DNA from: JBHOQS01 sp042408875
GTDB taxonomy: Bacteria; Chloroflexota; UBA11872; JBHOQS01
Assembly: GCA_042408875.1 (NCBI GenBank)
Contig: JBHOQS010000023.1
Coordinates: forward strand, 310,001 to 374,000
Direction: 5' to 3'
DNA length: 64,000 nt
The notes beneath the pieces were generated by a model. The model was not told where the DNA came from and did not search any database. It saw only the letters and a program-made list of their open reading frames with translations. Position numbers and translations under genes: made by a program. Shown piece after piece: positions 50,105 through 58,824 of the stretch. The stretch's first letter is position 1; each line of letters begins with the position of its first letter.

Positions 50105-51310
50105 TCACCGATCGATCTCGCCGAGCACGATATCGATGCTGCCGATCGCCGCCACGACGTCGGCGACCATGCGCCCCTCGATCATCAGCGGCAGCGCCTG
50201 GAGGTTGGCAAACGACGGGGCGCGGAAGCGCACACGGCGCGGCTTATTCGTGCCATCGCTCACCACGTAGCACGCGACCTCACCGCGCGGGCTCTCGATC
50301 GCCGACTGTGCCTCGCCCGGCGGCGGGGAGAAGCCTTCGGTCACCAGCTTGAAATGATGAATGAGCGACTCCATGCTGCGGTGGATCTCCTCGCGCTTCG
50401 GCAAGCAGTAGCGCGGGTCTTTGACACGGATATCGCCCTCCGGCAGGCCCTCCAGCGCCTGCTTAACGATCTTGACGCTCTCCCGCATCTCCTGCACGCG
50501 CACCAGGTAGCGGTCGTACACGTCCCCGTGCGTGCCGACCGGGACCTCGAAGTCGAACTCCGAGTACACCGAGTACGGCATGTTCTTGCGCAGGTCCCAC
50601 TTCACCCCGCAGGCGCGCAGGATCGGCCCGGTGACGCCCCAGGCGATGGCGTCTTCTTTCGAGATCGTTGCCACGCCAACTGTCCGGTCGCGGAAGATGG
50701 GGTTGCGCGTGAGCAACGCCTCATAGTCGTCGATCCGGCTAGGCATGATGCGGACGAACTCGGCGACCTTCTCATGGAAGCCCTCCGGCACGTCGGCGCA
50801 CAGGCCGCCGACGCGCAGGTAGCTTGTCATCATACGTACGCCGGAGATCAGCTCAAAGATACTCAGAATTTGCTCTCGCTCACGGAAGCAGTATAGGAAG
50901 ACCGAGGAGGCGCCCAGGTCGAGCGCGTGCGTGCCCAACCAGACCAGGTGGCTGGCGATGCGGGTGAGCTCAAGCAGGAGCACCCGCAGATACTGCGCCC
51001 GCCGCGGGATCCGGTCAGTCAGCCCGCAGAGCTTCTCCACCGCGCTGACGTAGGCGTAATTATTAGAGATCGGCGCCAGGTAGTCGATGCGGTCCGTCAG
51101 CACGATGGCCTGATGGTACGTGCGCGTCTCGCAGGTCTTCTCGATACCTGTATGCAGGTAGCCAATATCCGGCTCCGCGCTGACTACCGTCTCGCCTTCC
51201 AGCCGCAGCATCAGGCGAAGCACCCCATGGGTAGACGGGTGCTGCGGTCCCATATTGAGGACCATGGTGTCGCCTTCGGTGCGGTACTCCAAAACCCCTG
51301 GCATCGACAT
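50105..51310 (-). CDS. nuoD: NADH-quinone oxidoreductase subunit D
   Basis: A 401-residue subunit that forms the quinone site with NuoB and NuoH; evolved from a NiFe-hydrogenase large subunit but without metal ligands. Conserved: MGPQHPSTHGVLRLMLRLEG at the N-terminus, IGYLHTGIEKTCE, and ASHLVWLGTHALDLGA. C-terminal SIDIVLGEIDR is standard. It is separate from nuoC rather than fused. Confidence 0.97.
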   Translation of the reverse strand: MSMPGVLEYRTEGDTMVLNMGPQHPSTHGVLRLMLRLEGETVVSAEPDIGYLHTGIEKTCETRTYHQAIVLTDRIDYLAPISNNYAYVSAVEKLCGLTDRIPRRAQYLRVLLLELTRIASHLVWLGTHALDLGASSVFLYCFREREQILSIFELISGVRMMTSYLRVGGLCADVPEGFHEKVAEFVRIMPSRIDDYEALLTRNPIFRDRTVGVATISKEDAIAWGVTGPILRACGVKWDLRKNMPYSVYSEFDFEVPVGTHGDVYDRYLVRVQEMRESVKIVKQALEGLPEGDIRVKDPRYCLPKREEIHRSMESLIHHFKLVTEGFSPPPGEAQSAIESPRGEVACYVVSDGTNKPRRVRFRAPSFANLQALPLMIEGRMVADVVAAIGSIDIVLGEIDR

Positions 51311-51353
51311 AGCATTACTCCTCGGCTGCCACCCGTCCAGCTGCTCCGGCGCG

Positions 51354-51965
51354 CTACACCACTGGACGGGTCACCCCGCGCAGGCGACGGTCCTTGTCCA
51401 CGCGGCCGCGGTCATGGTGGATGTTGTACGCCGGCCGTAGGATCCCGTAGTCCACCGGTTCCTCCCCCAGCGGGAAGTCGCGCCGCAGCGGATGGCCTTC
51501 CCAGTCCTCTGGCATCAGGATGCGGCGCAGATCTGGGTGGCCCTCGAACACAACTCCGAAGAGATCGTAGACCTCGCGCTCGTACCAGTTCGCCATGGGC
51601 CACACGGCGGTGAGGCTGGGGACCGCTGGCTGCGCTCCGCCCGCATACGTCTTCAGGCGGACGCGTTTCACGAGCTGATAGGAATGCAGGATATACACGA
51701 GCTCGAAGCGCTCCGGTCGCTCCGGCCAATCCACGCAGGTCAGCTCGCACAGGAACTCGAACTTCAGGTCCGGCTCCTCGCGCAGGAAGCGGCATACCTC
51801 AACGATCTGCTCGCGCGGCACCACCGCGGTCGGTATGCCGTCCGCGGCGCGGAACGTGGACGGCCGGCAGTCCGGAAAGCGCTCGAAGAGGCGCTGCAGA
51901 ACCGGATCGACCTCTTGCGCCGCCTCAGCAAGGGCAGGCGCTGCTGGCGTAGGTTGCATGGACAC
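51354..51965 (-). CDS. nuoC: NADH-quinone oxidoreductase subunit C
   Basis: A 203-residue 30-kDa-type subunit. The signature YEREVYDLFGVVFEGHPDLR is present, followed by RRILMPEDWEGHPLRRDFPL. It bridges NuoD and the rest of the hydrophilic arm and binds no cofactor. It is a stand-alone gene between nuoB and nuoD. The N-terminal 30 residues are less conserved. Confidence 0.96.
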   Translation of the reverse strand: MSMQPTPAAPALAEAAQEVDPVLQRLFERFPDCRPSTFRAADGIPTAVVPREQIVEVCRFLREEPDLKFEFLCELTCVDWPERPERFELVYILHSYQLVKRVRLKTYAGGAQPAVPSLTAVWPMANWYEREVYDLFGVVFEGHPDLRRILMPEDWEGHPLRRDFPLGEEPVDYGILRPAYNIHHDRGRVDKDRRLRGVTRPVV

Positions 51966-52037
51966 TCCTGTCTCCAGGCGCCACTCTCACCAAAGCCGCT
52001 GCGGATTGTAGCGCACCGGCAGCACGCGCGCACGGGC

Positions 52038-52646
52038 TCAGCGGCTCGGCTTCGGCAGGTACGGCACACCGGCCTGCGACGCGCCGGCCTCAGCAGCGCG
52101 CTGCCGCATGATCTTCTCCTGGAGCTTCATGATGCCCTGGATCACCATCTCCGGCCGTGGCGGGCAGCCCGGCACGTAGATATCGACCGGCACGATCTTA
52201 TCTACACCTTGCACGAGGGCGTAGTTGTTATACACGCCGCTGCTCGAGGCGCAGGCTCCCATGGCAATGACCCACTTCGGCTCGGGCATCTGATCGTACA
52301 GGCGGCGTAGCACTGGCGCCATCTTCTTGGAGACCCGCCCAGCGACGATCATGAGATCGGCCTGCCGTGGCGACGCGCGGAATACCTCGGCGCCGAAACG
52401 CGCCACATCATACTTGGAAGCGCTCATCGCCATCATCTCGATGGCGCAGCAGGCCAGGCCGAACAAGAGGGGCCACAGCGCGTTAGCGCGGCCCCACTCG
52501 ATCACCTTGTCCACGGTCGTCAGGACCACCCCGGCCTCGCCGGTGAACTGGCCGGGCTGGCGAAGCACCAGGTCGGTGCTTCCCCTAAGCTGGTTCCCCG
52601 GCACCTGAAGCCCTGTGCCCTGCGGCGGTGCGGTCACGTTCGCCAC
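52038..52646 (-). CDS. nuoB: NADH-quinone oxidoreductase subunit B
   Basis: A 202-residue subunit carrying cluster N2, which reduces quinone. Ligand cysteines: the adjacent pair in FGLACCAIEMM, one in MGACASSSGVY and one in VPGCPPRPE. GTG at 52646 is preferred as start because AAGGAGGAG lies 6 bases before it; an ATG seven codons upstream lies before that site. The first 45 residues are a hydrophilic extension. Confidence 0.95.
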   Translation of the reverse strand: MANVTAPPQGTGLQVPGNQLRGSTDLVLRQPGQFTGEAGVVLTTVDKVIEWGRANALWPLLFGLACCAIEMMAMSASKYDVARFGAEVFRASPRQADLMIVAGRVSKKMAPVLRRLYDQMPEPKWVIAMGACASSSGVYNNYALVQGVDKIVPVDIYVPGCPPRPEMVIQGIMKLQEKIMRQRAAEAGASQAGVPYLPKPSR

Positions 52647-52682
52647 GTTTCTCCTCCTTCCCTCCATGCCAGGCCACCGGCG

Positions 52683-53057
52683 TCAGCGCTCCCACTCCAG
52701 GGCGCCGCTACGCCAGACGTACACGTACCCCAGGAACAGCAGGCCGCCGAAGATCAGCATCTCAATCAGCCCGAAGAGCTTGAGCTGGCGCAGGATCACC
52801 GCCCAGGGATAAAAGAAGATCACTTCAATATCAAAGAGTACGAAGAGGACGGCAGTCAGGTAGAACTTGATGGGGAAGCGGCGCCACGCCTGGCCAATCG
52901 GCGTCATGCCCGACTCATAGGGCATATACTTGACCGGGGAAGCACGGCGCTTGAGGCCAAAAATACGAGGCACGATGACCGGAAGCCCAAGGAACAGCGC
53001 CGCGGTTGCCGTGGCAAGCACGAGCATGACCAGGACGGGCAGGTAGTCGGCTAGCAT
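52683..53057 (-). CDS. nuoA: NADH-quinone oxidoreductase subunit A
   Basis: A 124-residue three-helix subunit, first gene of the complex I operon. Conserved KYMPYESGMTPIGQAWRRFP loop and FDIEVIFFYPWAV with the acidic pair. ATG 53057 follows AAAGGGGGGAACGT. The frame extends 54 codons upstream without any support. The operon promoter lies about 100 bases upstream. Confidence 0.97.
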   Translation of the reverse strand: MLADYLPVLVMLVLATATAALFLGLPVIVPRIFGLKRRASPVKYMPYESGMTPIGQAWRRFPIKFYLTAVLFVLFDIEVIFFYPWAVILRQLKLFGLIEMLIFGGLLFLGYVYVWRSGALEWER

Positions 53058-53154
53058 ACGTTCCCCCCTTTGCCGACCCCCAGAGTTCAGCCCGGCTCGC
53101 CGGGCGCTGGCGGTCCTCCCCGGCGCTACCGAGACTTTGTGATTTCGCGCACTA

Positions 53155-53182
53155 ATTATAGCACCGGGCTTAAGGGTGTCAA
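53155..53182 (-). promoter_or_regulatory. Near-perfect sigma-70 promoter of nuoA-N
   Basis: On the minus strand TTGACA (53177-53182) and TATAAT (53155-53160) are separated by 16 bp, with a TGC extension before the -10. Both hexamers match consensus exactly. The predicted start near 53148 gives a leader of about 90 bases before nuoA. Confidence 0.85.
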
Positions 53183-53273
53183 CGCGGGCTCGCGCGAGTG
53201 GCCCGCCCCGAGCCGTCACCGCATCGACGATCCAGCGGGACGTCCCGGAGGCCCGCGCCGGCTCCTGTGTGGC

Positions 53274-53783
53274 TCACGGCGTCTCCACCGCAGTCTCGAG
53301 CTCGGCCAGCAGGGAGTCGATATCAAGCGGGCGGGTATACATAGCCAGCGTGCCGTCAGCGTGTCGCGGCCACTGCTCCGGTGGCCGATCGGCGTAGATC
53401 TCAATGCCGTTGCCATCGGGATCGCGGAAGTAGATCGCCTCGCTCACGCCGTGGTCGGAAGCCCCTTCGATCTCGACGCCGTGCTCCAGCAGCCGTACGA
53501 AGGTGCGCGCCAGCTCTCGCCGGCTGGGCAGCAGGATAGCAAAGTGGTACAGTCCGGTCGAGTAGCGCGGCGGCGGGAGCGCGCCGGCGCTCTCCCATGT
53601 ATTCAGCCCGATGTGATGATGGTAGCCACCCGCAGAGAGGAACGCTGCGCTATTCCCGTAGCGCGCCATCTCATCGAAGCCTAGCACATCACGGTAGAAT
53701 GCTACCGCCCGCTCGAGATCGGCTACCTTTAAGTGCACGTGTCCAATCCGCGTGCCCGCAGGGAGCTTTGCTGGCTCAGCCAT
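53274..53783 (-). CDS. VOC family protein, catechol-2,3-dioxygenase (CatE)-like
   Basis: A 169-residue glyoxalase/extradiol-dioxygenase fold. It opens RIGHVHLKVADLERAVAFYR with a metal-ligand His, and contains SAGGYHHHIGLNTW, LYHFAILLPS (second His) and FRDPDGNGIEIYADRP (Glu ligand). The pattern matches CatE-type ring-cleaving dioxygenases of the VOC superfamily, though VOC members also include isomerases and resistance proteins. The protein is single-domain to two-module length. It is encoded downstream of SBP 8 and oriented as the nuo operon but upstream of its promoter. Confidence 0.8.
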   Translation of the reverse strand: MAEPAKLPAGTRIGHVHLKVADLERAVAFYRDVLGFDEMARYGNSAAFLSAGGYHHHIGLNTWESAGALPPPRYSTGLYHFAILLPSRRELARTFVRLLEHGVEIEGASDHGVSEAIYFRDPDGNGIEIYADRPPEQWPRHADGTLAMYTRPLDIDSLLAELETAVETP

Positions 53784-53864
53784 CCTCCGATCCTTTCACA
53801 CGGCTCTGCCGCTTCATGCACTCGAACACTCGGACCACTCAGCCAGGCCTATCTTTTCTCTTTA

Positions 53865-53890
53865 GTATCCATGGTATCTATGTATCCATC
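53865..53890. repeat. 9-bp tandem repeat between VOC and SBP 8 genes
   Basis: GTATCCATG (53865-53873), GTATCTATG (53874-53882) and TATCCATC (53883-53890). Confidence 0.75.
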
Positions 53891-53951
53891 CCTTTGCAGT
53901 CCGTGATCAAGTGGACTTGGTACCTCCACCTGGACAACGTGCCGCCCTCGC

Positions 53952-55313
53952 TCAGGCCGTCAGCGCCGGCACCGGCTTGTCCAGAATGGCCTGCACCTGC
54001 TGGGCCAGCGCCTGGAACCAGCCCTCGTTCAGCCCGGCCTCGCCCCTGGTGATCTTGTCAAGCTCCGCGCTGATCGTGCGGTTCACCTCGTCGCCGGTAA
54101 AGTTCCAGGGGTTCACATACGGCTCCGGCTCCTCCATGGCACGGCGTTGCTCTTCCACGAGGCCATCCGGATAGCCGGGGCGGTTGGCTAGGCGCGGGTC
54201 GGCGTAGACGTCCGGCCGCGCCCCCGGCGTGCTGGACCCCTCAGTCTGCAGCGCCAGGGCCACACCGCTCTCCTTGTCACAGCACCACTTCACAAGCTCC
54301 CAGGATTCCTGCGGATACTTGGTGAAACGGGTCGCCGACATCGTGCCGGGCAGCCACATGCCGCCGCGCTTGCCAGCAGGGCCCTTGGGCATGCGCACCA
54401 TGCCCCAGCGGTAGCGTCCCTGTGCCCGCGTGACGATGAATCCGGCGATGCCGACGTTCACGCGGCCGAGCATAGCCGCCTGGCCCTCATAAAATGTGTT
54501 GTTCGGGTCTCCCAGCGGCGGGTAGAGCGCAGCACCGAGCTTGTGCAAGAGATCATAGTGCCAGGTGATAGCGTCCTTCGCTCCCTTCTCGGCCAGCAGG
54601 CAGCGCTTGCCATCGGCCGAGAAGACGTCGCCGCCCCAGGGCCGGGTGGACGCCACCATGGTGGTCAGCTCGCGCCAGTTGCCCGCGTAGCCCCACTGCA
54701 CGATCTGCCCGCCCTCACGAACCGTCAGGCGTACCGCGGCCTCGGCCAGGTCGTTGTAGGTCCACTCCGGCGTGGGCAGGCGCAGGCCCTGCTTCTCGAA
54801 GAGGTCCACGTTGAAGAAGAGCGCGATGCGGGCGATCTGCCCCTTGAACGGCAGGCCATACAGTTTGCCGTTGACGCGGATCGCCTGGACAGCCAGATCG
54901 TAAAACTGTTTTAAGTCGTATTTGTCACGCGCGACGAACGCATCGTGGTCCAGGAAGATGCCGTTGAGCGCGAGGAAGTGATACTGGCCGGTGTTCGTGA
55001 AGCCCATCGCCACGTCACCGAGGCTGCCACCAGCCGCCAGCACGAAGAGTTTCGCGCCGTAGTCTGGCATCTCCTCGAAGGTGACCTTGATGTGCGGGTA
55101 CTTCTGCTCGAAGGCGGGCAGGCGCGCGGCGGCCATCTGGCCCATCTCGGCAGCGGAGCTATTCAGGCGTAGGCTCACCGGCCCTGGCGGCGCCGTCTCA
55201 GACCGCTGCCCCGGCCCAAGGCGGCACGCGGTAAGGGGAGAAACCGCTACGCCGGCAACGGCGGCAAGCACAGCACGCCGGCTCATCCCAGGAGCGCAGA
55301 ACTGAGCGCGCAT
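53952..55313 (-). CDS. Extracellular sugar-type ABC substrate-binding lipoprotein (SBP 8)
   Basis: A 453-residue SBP. ATG 55313 follows GGAGGGACGTTACCG; the open frame goes on upstream without support. The signal shows MSRRAVLAAVAG at residues 10-21 and a lipobox ending at Cys30 (PLTAC). It shares KYDLKQFYD and the GARPDVYADPRL segment with SBP 5 at 8776. It lies 131 bases downstream of the GH20 gene, which suggests an amino-sugar-containing ligand. No permease is nearby. Confidence 0.9.
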   Translation of the reverse strand: MRAQFCAPGMSRRAVLAAVAGVAVSPLTACRLGPGQRSETAPPGPVSLRLNSSAAEMGQMAAARLPAFEQKYPHIKVTFEEMPDYGAKLFVLAAGGSLGDVAMGFTNTGQYHFLALNGIFLDHDAFVARDKYDLKQFYDLAVQAIRVNGKLYGLPFKGQIARIALFFNVDLFEKQGLRLPTPEWTYNDLAEAAVRLTVREGGQIVQWGYAGNWRELTTMVASTRPWGGDVFSADGKRCLLAEKGAKDAITWHYDLLHKLGAALYPPLGDPNNTFYEGQAAMLGRVNVGIAGFIVTRAQGRYRWGMVRMPKGPAGKRGGMWLPGTMSATRFTKYPQESWELVKWCCDKESGVALALQTEGSSTPGARPDVYADPRLANRPGYPDGLVEEQRRAMEEPEPYVNPWNFTGDEVNRTISAELDKITRGEAGLNEGWFQALAQQVQAILDKPVPALTA

Positions 55314-55444
55314 CGGTAACGTCCCTCCAGAGCGGCTCTTCCAAAAACCACTAAAAACCACGCGAGAGGGCAGTGTAGACCCGGCATACCAGTATTCTAT
55401 GCGCTTTCCCAGGACCGGAAAAGTCTTTTCAGGCACGCCTCGTC

Positions 55445-57355
55445 TCATGCCAGCAACGCCGCGTAGGCGCGTTCAAGCCGGGCAACGGAGTCGGATAGAC
55501 CGCCGGGACGGCTGCGCTGGAGCCACAGCGCGCGATGCTGCTCGATCAGGCCGCGCAGCTCATCCGCCAGTGCGGCCCGCTCCTCAGCCGGCACCGCGGC
55601 GAGATCGCCCTGCGGACTTGCCGTAAGCCGTGCGATGCCAATTCGGCAGGCCAGCCGCAGCATGTGCGCCGCCCAGCGGAACTCCTCGATCACCAGATCG
55701 GCGTCGGGCCGCTCCATGCGTGCACCAGCCAGCCGATCGGCCACGCCCTCAATGTAGCCATGGGTGTGATACAGCCGGTCAAGGCTCAGGCCCTGGAGCC
55801 GGCGGTCGCTCAACGGGCGGTCGGGATGGAGCAGAAGCCAGAAGAGCACTGAGCTGTTGGGGAGGGTCACACCTGGCTGGAGATAGGCATTGCCGAGGTC
55901 ATAGGCGACCCGACCCATCACACCAGCGCGATCTTGGAAGGCGTAGCGATCCAGCAGCGTTGCAATGCCGAGTCGTTGAGGATCGCTTGCATCAGCGCTG
56001 TTCCAGCTTAGCGCGGCGCCGGCAAGGAAACCAAGATAGCTTACCGGCAAGGGCTGCAAGTGGCCGTTGTCGCCCCAGTCGGTATTCAGGTAGCCGATCG
56101 CCCCGTTAGCGTGGCCGTTCTGCGCCGCGTTGCGCAGGTTGCCCAGGGCATTCTCTGTGCGCCCGGCGATGCTGTTCCAGGTGCTCGTGCCCGGGCAGAC
56201 AGAGAAGCTCCGACCTGCCGCGGCGAAGAGCCGGCTGTGCTCGGCGAAGGGGTGATCTGCCTCGTAGCCCCACTCCAGGGGCAGCACATCCAGGGGCAGC
56301 TCTGGGATCAGCTCGGGCCGGGTGATGATGATATCGCCCCAGAACTGCATGGTGCGCCCGTGGCGGCGCACCAGCTGGTACACCTGGAGCAGGAAGTCCA
56401 GGTAGACGCGCTCGCGGCCGCGCTCGGCACACACCTGCGCCGAACGGCACATGCCCAGGTCGAAGGTCTCATCCAAGCCCACGTTGAACTGGCGGCTGCT
56501 AAAGTGAGGCAGGAGCTGGCTGTACAGGTCCTCTAGCAGGGCCAGGCTGCCGGGATCGATCGGGCACAGGCTGAACGGCTCACGACGCGGGCTGAAGGGA
56601 TGCTCGATACCCTGGGGACACTCGGCCAGCCGGCGATAGGGGTCATGGATCAGCCAGCGATGCATATGGCCGAAGCTATTCTGGTTCGGCACCAGCTCCA
56701 CGTAGCGCTCGCGACAGAAGGCGTCGAGGGCCATGATCTCCTCGCCGGTCAGGGGGCTGGCATCCTTCCAGACAACCTCGTGGCCGCGGTAGGCGAAGGT
56801 ATGCTCCATGTAGAGCTGCACCTGGTTGACCTTCCAGCTCGCCAGCAGGTCGATCAGGTCGTACAGCGTCTGCATCGTCGGCACGCGGTCGCGGCTGATG
56901 TCGAGCATGACGCCACGGTACTGGAAGTCCGGCCAGTCGTCGACGCGCAGGCCCGGCAGCGTTACCGGAGTGCCAGGACCCTCGTGCGCGGGCTGGCGCA
57001 AGAGCTGGATCAGGGTACAGAGCCCGTAGAAGACCCCGGCGCTATCATGGCCGATGATCGTCACACCCGCAGGATCGATGGACAGGCGATATCCCTGCGG
57101 CCGGTTGATCAGCGCCGGGTCAACCCTGAGCGTCACATGGACGTCCGGCCTGCCCTCCCGATAGACGACGCAGGCAGTGAGCTGGGGGCGCAGGCCTAGC
57201 GCCGCGAGCTCCAGAGCGAGTCGCTCCGCCGCCGGTCGCAGCTCCAGCGGCTGGGATGCTAGGTAGATCAGCGGCGCCTCCGGCAGCGTGTAGCCATCGC
57301 CGGTGCGCTCCAGGCGCTGCGGCCGGGGCGCCAGCACGGGCTCGATCGTGCTCAT
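55445..57355 (-). CDS. Glycoside hydrolase family 20-type beta-N-acetylhexosaminidase
   Basis: A 636-residue GH20-like enzyme. Residues 1-135 form the accessory N-terminal domain (YRLSIDPAGVTIIGHDSAGV); the TIM barrel starts near 140 with FQYRGVMLDISRDRVP and bears the catalytic Asp295-Glu296 pair in NVGLDETFDLG. GH20 enzymes remove terminal beta-linked GlcNAc or GalNAc with substrate-assisted catalysis. There is no signal peptide, so it acts in the cytoplasm on imported fragments. Start ATG 57355 follows TAGGAGCAGAGGG. It is next to SBP 8, in the same direction. Confidence 0.86.
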   Translation of the reverse strand: MSTIEPVLAPRPQRLERTGDGYTLPEAPLIYLASQPLELRPAAERLALELAALGLRPQLTACVVYREGRPDVHVTLRVDPALINRPQGYRLSIDPAGVTIIGHDSAGVFYGLCTLIQLLRQPAHEGPGTPVTLPGLRVDDWPDFQYRGVMLDISRDRVPTMQTLYDLIDLLASWKVNQVQLYMEHTFAYRGHEVVWKDASPLTGEEIMALDAFCRERYVELVPNQNSFGHMHRWLIHDPYRRLAECPQGIEHPFSPRREPFSLCPIDPGSLALLEDLYSQLLPHFSSRQFNVGLDETFDLGMCRSAQVCAERGRERVYLDFLLQVYQLVRRHGRTMQFWGDIIITRPELIPELPLDVLPLEWGYEADHPFAEHSRLFAAAGRSFSVCPGTSTWNSIAGRTENALGNLRNAAQNGHANGAIGYLNTDWGDNGHLQPLPVSYLGFLAGAALSWNSADASDPQRLGIATLLDRYAFQDRAGVMGRVAYDLGNAYLQPGVTLPNSSVLFWLLLHPDRPLSDRRLQGLSLDRLYHTHGYIEGVADRLAGARMERPDADLVIEEFRWAAHMLRLACRIGIARLTASPQGDLAAVPAEERAALADELRGLIEQHRALWLQRSRPGGLSDSVARLERAYAALLA

Positions 57356-57433
57356 CCCTCTGCTCCTAATCCTATCTGTGCTCCTCTACGCTTGCAGGAA
57401 CGTGTCCTGCTACGCGTTGCTTACCTGAGCGGG

Positions 57434-58012
57434 TCAGCCACTGCCATGCCCGAGGCGAGCGCGAGCGCGGCCCTCATAGCGGGCGCCGCCGCGCTTGAGG
57501 AAGCTCTCGAATAACACCAGTTCGTCCACGGGAAAGCGTGCCGGCTCGGGCGGGCGCAGCCGTTCGAGCACCTGCGCCAGAGCAGCGCGGTCGGCCGGGC
57601 TCAGCCCGTCGCGCACTCGCGCCACGGTCAGGTGGGGGGTGAACGCGCTACGCTCGCGCGGGAAGCCCAGACGATGTAGCCGCTGGTCCAGGTCACGCTG
57701 GAGCGCCTGAAGCGACTCCACGTCGCCTTCCACACCTACCCACACCACGCGGGCGCTGCGCAGGCTCGGGAAGACGCCCAGGCCGGACGCCACCAGCTCG
57801 AGCGGCTGCGCCGTGGCAGCAGCTTCGTGCATCGCCGCCACGATCCGTTCGAACAGCGCCGGCTCGACCTCGCCCAGGAACTTCAGCGTGAGATGGATTC
57901 CCTCCGGGCGCGTGAACCGGAGATACTGCGCTGCCTCCCCTAGCCGGCGCTGGACCTCTGCCAGCCGCTCCTTCAGCTCCGCAGGCAGATCAACGGCGAT
58001 GAACAGGCGCAT
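57434..58012 (-). CDS. thpR: RNA 2',3'-cyclic phosphodiesterase (2'-5' RNA ligase family)
   Basis: A 192-residue 2H-phosphoesterase. The two signature motifs are HLTLKFLG near residue 45 and HLTVARV near 130. ATG 58012 gives the canonical MRLFIAVDLP start; the open frame upstream is not conserved. ThpR hydrolyses 2',3'-cyclic phosphates of RNA to 2'-phosphates; its physiological role is unclear. It lies between nth and GH20, 104 bases after nth. Confidence 0.93.
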   Translation of the reverse strand: MRLFIAVDLPAELKERLAEVQRRLGEAAQYLRFTRPEGIHLTLKFLGEVEPALFERIVAAMHEAAATAQPLELVASGLGVFPSLRSARVVWVGVEGDVESLQALQRDLDQRLHRLGFPRERSAFTPHLTVARVRDGLSPADRAALAQVLERLRPPEPARFPVDELVLFESFLKRGGARYEGRARARLGHGSG

Positions 58013-58116
58013 GTGGATCTGTCTTTCCTGTACCTCTAGGGCGGATCGCTCGCTGTCTTTGTCGAGCCGACTCCAGGACAGCGTCTGGCCTCCCTCAGTA
58101 TCGCGCCGAACAATGT

Positions 58117-58821
58117 CTACCGATGCACTGTCACACCGACCTGGCGGCACATATCCAGCACAGGACAGGTGGAGCAGCGTGGCAGCGTGCCGGTACAGAT
58201 GTGCTTCCCGAAGGGCACCAGCAGACGGTTGATCTCCAACCAGTACTCACGGGGAAGCGTGCGCTCGAGCGCACGCGTCGTCTGCTCCGGCGTGCGCGTG
58301 TGCACGTACCCCCAGCGATTAGTTACTCGATGAACATGGATATCCACGGCAATGCGTTGCTGGCCACAAGCGATGCCCAGCACCAGGTTTGCGCACTTCA
58401 CGCCCACGCCGGAGAACGAGCGCAGGACCTGCTCGTCACAGGGGAGCGCGCCGCCGTACTCGGCTACCGCACGGCGCGCAATCTCGGCGATCTGGCGCGC
58501 CTTGGCCTCGTGGAACGTACACGCAGCGATCAGCCGGTCGATCTCCTCTACTGGCAGGCGGCTCACCTCGGCGGGCGTGCGGGCCATAGCGAAGAAACGG
58601 CGAGCCACCGGGAGCGTCACCTCGTCGCGGGTGCGGATCGAGATGATGCAGGCCACGAGCTGTTCAAAGGGCGAGCGATAGCCTGCATCAGCGAGCTCAA
58701 AGAGCGCTGCCTTCGGATACGCCGCCACGGCCTCGGCGATCCGTTTCATCACCACGTGGATGTCGAACGGATGCTTGGTGGCGGCAGCCTGGTCGGGCGA
58801 TAGCATCGGCCGGCCTCGCAT
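58117..58821 (-). CDS. nth: Endonuclease III (DNA glycosylase/AP lyase)
   Basis: A 234-residue base-excision-repair enzyme that removes oxidised pyrimidines. The helix-hairpin-helix has FSGVGVKCANLVLG with the catalytic Lys, the catalytic Asp is in VDIHVHRV, and the 4Fe-4S loop is CTGTLPRCSTCPVLDMC with the expected C-x6-C-x2-C-x5-C spacing. Start ATG 58821 is 3 bases after the sulfatase stop; ATG at residue 6 is an alternative. The first 20 residues are an N-terminal extension. Confidence 0.95.
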   Translation of the reverse strand: MRGRPMLSPDQAAATKHPFDIHVVMKRIAEAVAAYPKAALFELADAGYRSPFEQLVACIISIRTRDEVTLPVARRFFAMARTPAEVSRLPVEEIDRLIAACTFHEAKARQIAEIARRAVAEYGGALPCDEQVLRSFSGVGVKCANLVLGIACGQQRIAVDIHVHRVTNRWGYVHTRTPEQTTRALERTLPREYWLEINRLLVPFGKHICTGTLPRCSTCPVLDMCRQVGVTVHR

Positions 58822-58824
58822 CCG

